A stretch of 64,000 nucleotides of DNA, from the NCBI RefSeq assembly GCF_905404315.1, contig NC_066283.1, positions 3,472,001 to 3,536,000 of the forward strand. The letters are read 5' to 3'. The notes under the pieces are model-generated. The model had not been told where the DNA came from. It searched no databases and saw nothing but the letters and a program-made list of their open reading frames with translations. Position 1 is the stretch's first letter. The number at the start of each line of letters is the position of its first letter. This stretch comes from Leptidea sinapis. Its lineage: Eukaryota; Arthropoda; Insecta; Lepidoptera; Pieridae. Below, one piece after another: positions 56,718-64,000 of the stretch. The position numbers and the translations under genes are program-made.

Positions 56718-57074
56718 TCTTAATATATATAAATTACGTGACACATTGTTTGTCCGCGATGGACTCCTAAACTAATGAACGGATTTTAATGGGGATTACT
56801 TCGTGGAGTGCAGTTTAGTCCAACTTGAGAGATAGGATAGTTTTTATATCGATTTGGGACCCATTATTTTCAATATTTGTTTTGTATGGACATATTTTCT
56901 ATGAGCGAATTTCGTGACGTACGGTTTGACAGTTCCAATGTGAAACAATTTTATTGTAACAACAGGGAGCATTCTTTACGAAACAATTCTTGATGTTTTG
57001 AAATATTATTGGCAAATTCCTGTAAAACAGTACATTTTTATTATATACAGAACAAAGTCTATCGGTTCAGCTAG
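56718..57074 (+). mobile_element. Non-autonomous Helitron (family B)
   Basis: TCTTAATATATATAAATTAC to AAAGTCTATCGGTTCAGCTAG. Same body as 10454-10796. Confidence 0.72.
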
Positions 57075-57075
57075 T

Positions 57076-57380
57076 ATTATATAAATCCAATGTTTGTTTC
57101 CAGTGAACTCCTAAACTAATGAATGGATTTTAATGGGGATGAATTCATGGAGTGCAGATTAATCCAACTTGACTTCCAATATTGGTTTTGTATGGACATA
57201 TTTTCTATGAGAGAATTTATTACTCACGATTTGATAGTTCAACAGAACTATTTCATTTTAACAACAGGGAGCATATTTTACGAAATAATTCTTGATGTTG
57301 TGATATATTCTTCACAAATTCTTAAATAGCAGTATTTCATACTATACTATGTACAGAACAACGTCTGCCGGGTCAGCTAG
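57076..57380 (+). mobile_element. Tandem Helitron (family B)
   Basis: Repeats AACTCCTAAACTAATGAATGG through CGTCTGCCGGGTCAGCTAG directly after the previous copy. The 5' end is shortened. Confidence 0.7.
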
Positions 57381-57404
57381 TATAATATAAATTCGAAAAC
57401 AGAA

Positions 57405-57495
57405 ATCACATTGCTAAATCTAGGGCGAGGATCGAACAGGGCGCTTCGTGGTGACGAACAAACTGTTCTATCTATTGTACCAACGACGACGCGGT
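57405..57495 (-). repeat. tRNA-like SINE head
   Basis: The complement has GTTCGATCCTCGCCC (B-box-like) and GTTGGTACAATAGATAGAAC. Not a complete tRNA. Confidence 0.3.
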
Positions 57496-57551
57496 AGGTA
57501 AATAGAGACCCACATATTTAATTAGGAGCAAATGAGAGTGACCATTTCTTT

Positions 57552-58203
57552 ACCTTTTTTAACGGAAGAGGAGGACCAGTGAGGGATGCTAGGTGATCAC
57601 CGTCGCCCACACCATCTTGCAACACAAGAGGAATCATGGAAGCGTTGCCGGCCTTTTAAGGCGACACGAAATGCCGGCGACCTTGAGCGATATGAGTTCA
57701 CGGCCCCTATGTAACAAATCTAATATTTTCAAAATTTTTTCGTCGAAAATTAAACATTTTAACAGGCGCAAACAGTTTAATTGCTTACAGTCCTCATTAT
57801 TGATTACTAATCTTAATAAATGTACCAACACAAAAAAGTAAAAGCTATAAGAACAACTTTTATGAGAGCAGTATACTAAACAAATGAATCATGCCGAAAA
57901 AAAAGTTGTTTAACTGCAAACAAAACTGGTAGTTCATAATAGCTCTGGAGTGTTAAGTTTAACTAACAGCAAGCATAAGCAACCTACAAGTAAGACTTAA
58001 GGGTATGTGTAACAGGATAAAGTAGTGTTTATAGCTCCAAATGCTATACTTTCACCACAAAACTTGTCTAAAAACACCATGTTTGCGTGTTTTCTGCTTA
58101 CTCTTCGCCTTAAATAAGTATACGCACTCGTTTTGAAGGCACCGACTTCGTATCGTCCTGGAACCACTGCGCTAGCTAATTCCAATCTCCTGGTCATCCG
58201 TAA
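57552..58203 (-). pseudogene. LINE 3' end split by a TTAA MITE
   Basis: 57552-57659 (GGTGATCACCGTCGCCCAC to GTTGCCGGCCTTTTAA) and 58110-58203 (TTAAATAAGTATACGCAC to CTGGTCATCC) are consecutive parts of the 17.8-kb LINE tail. In the uninterrupted copy at 17930-17950 they join as CCGGCCTTTAAGGAAGG. Confidence 0.82.
57660..58109 (+). mobile_element. TTAA MITE inserted in a LINE
   Basis: GGCGACACG to TCTTCGCC, with perfect 7-bp inverted ends GGCGA-/-TCGCC plus TTAA on both sides (57656-57659, 58110-58113). Same family as 55379-55814. Confidence 0.85.
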
Positions 58204-58291
58204 AAAAGAGATTTTGGAGTCACGCTCGCATTCGTTCGGTACTTAAGAATAGTATTGTAATTCGTAGATATTATTAATGGCTTTGCCAATA

Positions 58292-58602
58292 TTTTTTTTA
58301 TGAAAATAAGGGACGAGACGAGCAGGACGTTGAGCTGATGGTAATTGATACGACCTGCCTATTACAATGCAGTGCCGCTCAGGATTCTTGACAAACCCAA
58401 AAATTCTGAGCGGCACTAAAATTGCGCTCGTCACCTTGAGACATAAGTTGATAAGTCTCATTTGCTCAGTAATTTCACTAGCTACGGCGCCCTTTCTGAC
58501 TGAAACACAATAATGTTTACACCTTGCTGCTTCACGGCAGAAATAGGCGCCGTTGTGATACCCATAATCTAGCCGGCATCCTGTGCAAAGGAGCCTCCCA
58601 CC
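58292..58602 (-). mobile_element. Poly(A) retroposon, minus strand
   Basis: T-run at 58292; the complement reads GGTGGGAGGCTCCTTTGC through TCAGCTCAACGTCCTGCTCG to the A-run. Full-length copy. Confidence 0.78.
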
Positions 58603-59640
58603 AATTTAACATCGTCTTAAGAATATTTTGAATATATTTATATCGGAAAAATAACAAACTTTCCTGTTATCATTGCCTTTTAGCAAGCCAGATCTTATTG
58701 TAAAGTTCCCGACTTTCTATAACGAATGGATTCCGTTCGATCGACGTAAGTGTATCATTTACTGAACTACATCTACATGGGTTCCGTTTTACAGCTTTAC
58801 TCCAGTTTCTAGTACGTATAAAAGGCATATTTCGTACGCGGACGCTCACAAAATTGTCATCGCAAATAGCTTTCGCCTCAGGCTCTTTCCAACATAACCT
58901 AAAACGTCGTATCAGACATACAATTTAAACGAATACAGCCCTTATTACTGTTGGTAAAAATCGGAAATGTCATGTAGATATTGCTACGAGAACCGTAACA
59001 ATGAACCAACATTGCACGGGTAAATAAGATTCGCCAAACCGTTTCTCCCTATTAGTTTTAATGGGTAACGTAATAAGGTTCACAATCACTTGAAAGGGAA
59101 ATCTGAACTTGAAAATCGCCCGTCTGACGCTCGATATCAAATAAACGTTGCATAGTGACAGAATGCCTGAAGCGACAGCAAACAATGCAGATGAATTCAA
59201 ACTTTACTTATATCTACATAGAGTGAAACATCTGACAATTGATGGTCAATACTAGATTTTCGCCGGGGGAAGTGATAGAGATAGATTTATAATGATAAAC
59301 GTATGTGGGAGAGGGATAGAGATATAGCTCGGAGCGCTGTGATTGGTCAGGAAGGCCGCAGGCTGTGAACGGTAGCCCGCCCTATGTCTACTGTAAACGG
59401 TCTCGTCTTCATAGAAAAACGCTGTATCTTGTATGATTTTTTTATGATTTTGTGCAGCTTTTTAATTTCAAAGACAAATACGAACATTCTTGTATAAGTA
59501 GCAGCATTCGTTGGTTTTGACTGTGTGGAATGAAAACGGCATAGCTTTTTTTATGAACTAAGATACTGGATCTATACTTAACCAAAACTGCTACAAGGAA
59601 ATTGTCCATATGTCTGTCATTCAAGCGACTGTCTCGTAAA
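58603..59640. other. No gene recognised
   Basis: Short minus frames at 58970-59200 and 59442-59624 show no domain. No repeat recognised. Confidence 0.4.
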
Positions 59641-59770
59641 TAGCAATAGGTATACTTTAGATAATTTATACGTCTAGATAAACTGTGAAAGCTGTGAACA
59701 CGTCGAAAAAAATAGCACCGAACTTTTAACCACTATTTTCACCAACGCAGGCGAGTGAAAAACGTAGCTG
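59641..59770 (-). repeat. MITE end with TCTAGATAAACTGT
   Basis: Inverse match to 42430-42535, with TTTAGATAATTTATACGTC as in 40.66 kb. Confidence 0.45.
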
Positions 59771-59854
59771 TCATGCATAATAAAGTAATAAGCCGAAGAG
59801 GCTCTAGCTACACGTAAAAATTATCGAAGTGGTTAAACATATAACACATGGTAT

Positions 59855-60232
59855 ATTTTTTTATGACAATAAAGTATGAAACGAGCAGGACTTCAGCTGA
59901 TTGTAATTGTTACGTCCTGCCCATTACGAGTACAATGCAGAGCCGCTCAGGATTACAATTTCGGCACTACTATTGTGCACGTCACCTTTAGACAAGATGT
60001 TTAGTTTAATTTGCACAGTAATTTCACCAGCAACGGCGTTTTTCTGATCGAAACACGATAATGCTTAAATATTACTGTTTCGCGGCAGAAAAATACGCCG
60101 TTGTGGTACCCCTAATCTAGCCGACGTCCTGTGCAAAGAAGCCCCCCACTGGCAAATGCCCTTCGTCGCCTCTTACGACACGCTAGGGCCTAGGACTTCC
60201 CTATTATTATTATGCCCCGGGGAAGCACAGGA
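59855..60232 (-). mobile_element. Poly(A) retroposon with LINE-like 5' extension
   Basis: The body matches the family, but the 5' side continues beyond CCAGTGGG into GTGTCGTAAGAGGCGACG and CCCCGGGGCATAATAATAAT. The same block is found at the 5' end of the 17.8-kb LINE (20.88-20.96 kb). Confidence 0.7.
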
Positions 60233-60454
60233 CCCACCTCATCTCAGGACATTGTTTACACAGGATATGTTTAGCCTGATAGGTCAACGATAAAGTAGAT
60301 CTTTAAGATGCAATGCAATGGAGGCGCTTATGCCCTCGTAGTCACGACTCACAATCCCCACAAAGCAAAAAACAAGATGATATAAAATATATAATAAAGA
60401 CCAGAGATCTCTATGGTCCAGTAAGATATTCAGTTCATAAAAGTTTTTTATTTT

Positions 60455-60560
60455 GTCTATGAGAAAAAGCGACGAGACAAGCCTATCTAGACTATCTGAT
60501 GGCAAGTGATTGGCCCGACCATAAAAATGCAGCAACGCTCAGGGTTCTAGTAAGAGCCAA
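60455..60560 (-). repeat. Poly(A) retroposon 3' fragment
   Basis: GCGACGAGACAAGCC, CTGATGGCAAGTGATTGG and AACGCTCAGGGTTCT are diverged forms of the family 3' end. Confidence 0.5.
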
Positions 60561-60587
60561 ATTGTCATCTTCAGATATATATTTTTT

Positions 60588-60912
60588 TACGGAAAAGGAG
60601 GAGAAACGAGCTTACGCCTCACCTGGTGTTAAGTGATCACCGTCGCCCACATTCTCTTGCAACACCAGAGGACAACCATCACGTCGTATCGTCTTGGAAA
60701 CACCGCACAAGGAAGCTCATTCGACAGCTTGGTTGTATGAGGAAGAAAGTTTCTTGAAAACCGCACTGTAGAGGAACGCCACACAACCAGACGGTGGGAC
60801 GATATTCTAATTTGTGGCGTGTCATGGAATAGGCGGCAGAAATTAGGTCAAACAGCTCTTCGGAACACTCCCCGTAATAGATGCGGAAGAAGACACAATG
60901 AAGCGACATTAA
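60588..60912 (-). pseudogene. LINE 3' end (17.8-kb family)
   Basis: T-run at 60588; the complement encodes pieces of FRIYYGECSEELFDLISA and RCFQDDTT. Internal deletions relative to the 17.8-kb copy. The upstream side is cut off where another LINE tail begins. Confidence 0.75.
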
Positions 60913-61232
60913 TATGATGTAATTATATTTATTATTGAAACAAAACAAATCTTATAACTATATTTATAATACTACGTCTACATAAAATTAAAACTATCAT
61001 TACGTGGAAGCGTACCAAGAATACTGGCAGCATTACCGCGTTGGATAGCAAGGCTGATCCGTTGACTGAAATAGCTGCCAGCGCTTGGGTTTCCAGTAGC
61101 CTTATTGAGGCGCGAAGATAGTATTTTGAACATTGATCGACACCAAACGGCACAAAGATGTATGACTCACTGAGGCCAACATATTTGCGACGCTTGCTGT
61201 CTTCGGCAGTCGAAGCAGCAGACTGAAACACA
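60913..61232 (-). pseudogene. LINE ORF C-terminal fragment, different family
   Basis: The minus frame reads SAASTAEDSKRRKYVGLSES and YIFVPFGVD, then in a shifted frame NKATGNPSAGSYFSQRISL and AIQRGNAASILGTLP before a stop. This series is what I recall at the C-terminus of a distinct group of animal LINE polyproteins. A short AT-rich tail (AATAATAAAT) joins it to the neighbouring LINE fragment. One frameshift; no catalytic motifs. Confidence 0.65.
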
Positions 61233-62598
61233 AATAGAATTCACATTACTGCTTCAAGTAGTTTCATAAAAATACCAAACCAGTAATAGTTGTTTACATC
61301 ATGTATGTTTTACTTTACTAAAAAGCAAATTACATGCGTTGACGATTTACTATAAAGCTAAATTTATTTATTACTTTTTTATAAATTGGAAATTACATCC
61401 TCCTAATATTGTATCCCTTGTCTAAATTTTACCTTCAGTTATTAGGTATTTCGATAGGTCAGATAGTTCATAAATAGTCGATGTCCTGAAAAATTTCAGC
61501 TGTTCAGTTTTGCACCGGCGGCGTGTTAGGCGACACCGAGGGCACCAGACGCTCGGGGCGGGGCGCACACGTACACACAAACAATCGTAAGAAAAGAAAA
61601 TCTCGAGATGCGAGGGAGATTGAGTCTACATTATGTATGCGGAGATCAATACCAGAATCTCCGTTCATGTTGTTATCCTCGTTTGAGCGAAGTGAAGATT
61701 TTTACACATGAAAGGGGTCAAACTGATAAACACTTAAATAATATAAATTCAAACTGCCCATGAAAATCATGCTGTATTTAGAGATCTTTAAGACCTAAGC
61801 TCGAAATCGTGTTGTTTTAGGAATACTGCAGTTATCAAATGATCCAAAATAAGTTCAATCTCAAACCTCAAACATTAGGTCGAAAAATAACACTTATGAA
61901 TGTGAAAGAACAACATTATACCATTTATCATCAGTTCGGAAAGAATGAGCCTATATGAGAATGAGTGGCAGGAAACTTATTTAAATCATTATTAACGGCA
62001 TCATTATTTTACAAATTATTTTAATACTTTGCAAAATGATACGAATATAAATGTTAGTTAATTAATTCCGAGTCGAGAGCGCAATATGTAGAACCATTGA
62101 GTTTCACCAGGGACCCGCCGGTCCGATCCTTGCCACCCAAGTATATCAATGTGTTGTCGGTTTTCTAAAATTTTGGAAAATAAATTGAGCGAGCGGTCAT
62201 TATCCAACAAGATGGATCGACCAAATGAAAGACTCGTCATCCAAACTCTTCATGTTCGTAAGAGACGCTCTCAACAGAAACCGGTGGAGGTAGATCATCC
62301 GCTTTTGGTGCAACTTTAATGCTGACCACGATCCTCAGATATAGAAGCCCAGAGCGAGAGATTCGACGACAAAAGCACATAATATATTGAAGCCATTGAA
62401 GACCCATTACACATCCTACCTGAATGCGAAGCCATTGCTAGGGTCGGGTTGGGGTGTCTTAAAGTGCCTTACTTAAGGCAGTAGCTTAGGATCCTATGCC
62501 TCTTAAAAGTATAGGTTTTGAGGATTAATTTAAACTTCGGCAAACTAAGAGCACACGTGCCCTAGCCTCGAGTTCCACATCTCATTTTTAGATCCTTC
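61233..62598. other. No gene recognised; GC-rich island
   Basis: 61515-61620 is GC-rich (GGCACCAGACGCTCGGGGCG) inside a 62-codon frame without recognised domain. The rest is unremarkable. Confidence 0.35.
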
Positions 62599-62914
62599 AC
62601 CAGTGGGAGGCTCCTTTGCACAGGATGCCGGCTAGATTATGGGTACCACAACGGCGCCTATTTCTGCCGTGAAGCAGTAATGTGTAAGCATTACTGTGTT
62701 TCGGTCTGAAGGGCGCCGTAGCTAGTAAAATTACTGGGCAAATGAGACTTAACATCTTGTCTCAAGGTGACGAGCGCAGTTGTAGTGCCGCTCAGAATTT
62801 TTGGGGTTTTTCAACAATCCTGAGCGGCACTGCATTGTACTGGGCAGGGCGTATCAATTATCATCAGCTGAACGTCCTGCTCGTCATGTCCCTTATTTTC
62901 ATAAAAAAAAAGAT
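62599..62914 (+). mobile_element. Poly(A) retroposon, best-preserved copy
   Basis: ACCAGTGGGAGGCTCCTTTG, TTCTGCCGTGAAGCAGTAAT, GGGCGCCGTAGCTAG and CCCTTATTTTCATAAAAAAA. Used as reference for the family. Confidence 0.8.
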
Positions 62915-63017
62915 AGTTGAGAGCAGTCGGACTAGCGCAAGCAAGGGGCACAATAGATCTTAAGATTTTTACGCAAAATCTAATTCACTATATAATAAAG
63001 CAAATCTTTTAATTATA

Positions 63018-63340
63018 TTAGTTGACACAGAAAACGTCGTATTACCATATAAAGTAATGAAAAAAAACTTGGGGTATAAAAATAGATGCAACCGATTCTC
63101 AGACTTACCAAATATATCGTACTACAATAATTATTGTATCTCTTTTCATCTTGCAACCCTATTGCGGATCTGTGGATGGAACAGAATAATGTAAAAATCG
63201 CGATACAAAAATAGGTGTTGATCCTACGAACATTTATTACGGGTGAAAATATGCACACAATTTCATACAAATCGGTTAAACCGTTTCGGAGAAGTTTGGT
63301 AACGAACACGTTGCGATTTTCACTCCGTGACATAAAATGT
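63018..63340 (-). mobile_element. Decayed Helitron (family A)
   Basis: GGGTATAAAAATAGATGCAAC, CGATACAAAAATAGGTGTTG and AAACCGTTTCGGAGAAG match the family A body with many changes. The 3' CTAG is degraded. Confidence 0.5.
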
Positions 63341-63455
63341 TAAGTCTCATTAGTCCAGTAATATCTCTAGTTACGGCGCACTTAAAACCAAAACACACTA
63401 TACTTGCTCATTACTGGTTCACGACAGAAAAAGGCTCCGCTGTGGTACCCACCTT
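63341..63455 (-). repeat. Poly(A) retroposon fragment
   Basis: TTAAGTCTCATTAGTCCAGTA, TTACGGCGC and ACGACAGAAAAAGGC match the family on the minus strand. Confidence 0.6.
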
Positions 63456-63504
63456 CAAATAGACTACGGAAAGAAGCCTTCGCCAAGTCCCACATAAGTA
63501 TAGC

Positions 63505-63738
63505 ACATAGTTTTATCACGGGGAGTGTTCCGAAGAGCTGTTTCACTTGACACGCCACAAGTTATGATCCCCCATCTGGATGTGTGGCGGTCCTCCACAG
63601 TACGGTTTTCAAGGAACTTTTTTCCACGTACTACAAAGCTGAGGAAGGAGCTTCCTTGTGCGATGTTTCCGGGACGATACGACATGGGTACCTTCGAAAA
63701 AAGCGCGTACACTCGTTTGTCTTCCTTTTCCATAAAAA
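63505..63738 (+). pseudogene. LINE 3' end (17.8-kb family), plus strand
   Basis: GGGGAGTGTTCCGAAGAGCTG through GTGGCGGTCCTCCACAGTA to CTCGTTTGTCTTCC and CATAAAAAAA. Frames read HLDVWRSSTVRFSRNFFPRT and PGRYDMGTFEKSAYTR. 5' truncated with a deletion after GAGCTGTTTCA. Confidence 0.78.
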
Positions 63739-64000
63739 AAGGTTTCCATGCGCTTAACTTTTGACTTAGAGAAGCTATGGTGCTCGTTTATATTTCACTC
63801 GTCAGGTCTCGTCTGTCGATTGTGTACGCATAATATTTATATAATATAGTAAAAGAGGAAATAAATACTGTTATCGCAAAATATTACAAATAATACTATG
63901 TATATAAACACTTCAAAGAACTGAAACAAAATAGGTTGTATGCACATAGTTAGAAAGAACTTTCAAAAAGATATTGAGTGATATCCATTAAACACCATAT

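Noticed and set aside
1..64000. CRISPR arrays or bacterial operons
   Set aside because: No regularly spaced direct repeats, no ribosome-binding-site-led gene clusters; the repeats are eukaryotic transposons.

Overview
The window looks like repeat-dense, AT-rich intergenic DNA from an insect, most likely a moth or butterfly. That placement rests on recognised families: Helitrons ending in GTCAGCTAG|T, LINEs whose 3' ends read through CTCGTTTGTCCTCC to CATAAAAA, mariner and Tc1 elements, RTE-type LINEs with (AAG)n tails, and tRNA-headed SINEs. I found no convincing host protein-coding gene on either strand. The one gene-like host sequence is a tRNA-Leu(UAA)-like locus at 14.4-15.1 kb, split by a DNA transposon.

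Layout. 0-13 kb: decayed LINE 3' ends, a mariner relic (3.3-4.0 kb) and several Helitrons. 13-17 kb: a SINE, a poly(A) retroposon, the tRNA-Leu locus split by a PIF/Harbinger-type MITE with a TAA duplication, and a TA-flanked Tc1 element. 17.8-21 kb: a nearly complete minus-strand LINE with an open reverse transcriptase but a broken endonuclease. 21-35 kb: sparse DNA with LINE tails, Helitrons, a hAT-type MITE with perfect termini (32 kb) and a GGTCGGAC-rich inverted repeat (33.8 kb). 35.2-37.9 kb: a three-level nest (SINE, then Tc1, then RTE). 38.8-39.6 kb: a LINE fragment with a 5' inversion. 40-43 kb: fold-back MITEs, an intact-headed SINE, Helitrons and tandem poly(A) retroposons.

43.0-46.5 kb is the most unusual segment. 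It holds a broken gene for a tyrosine-recombinase-like protein with a C-terminal Trp-rich (SANT/Myb-like) module. The gene is bracketed by oppositely oriented clusters of a 9-bp motif (GTTGATCCG on the left, CGGATCAAC on the right), and a 534-bp tRNA-headed insertion with an 8-bp target duplication interrupts it. I read this as a possible relic of a little-described mobile element.

47.0-48.3 kb is a complete-ended but dead mariner. 49.3-55.0 kb is a LINE with two intact overlapping reading frames: ORF1 (coiled coil plus degenerate SGNH-like domain) and ORF2 (endonuclease plus reverse transcriptase). It is the only element here that looks capable of activity. 55-64 kb holds TTAA-flanked MITEs, one of them inserted in a LINE tail, tandem Helitrons, and more poly(A) retroposon and LINE fragments.

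The parts do not form a pathway. They record successive insertions whose order can be read from target duplications and nesting.
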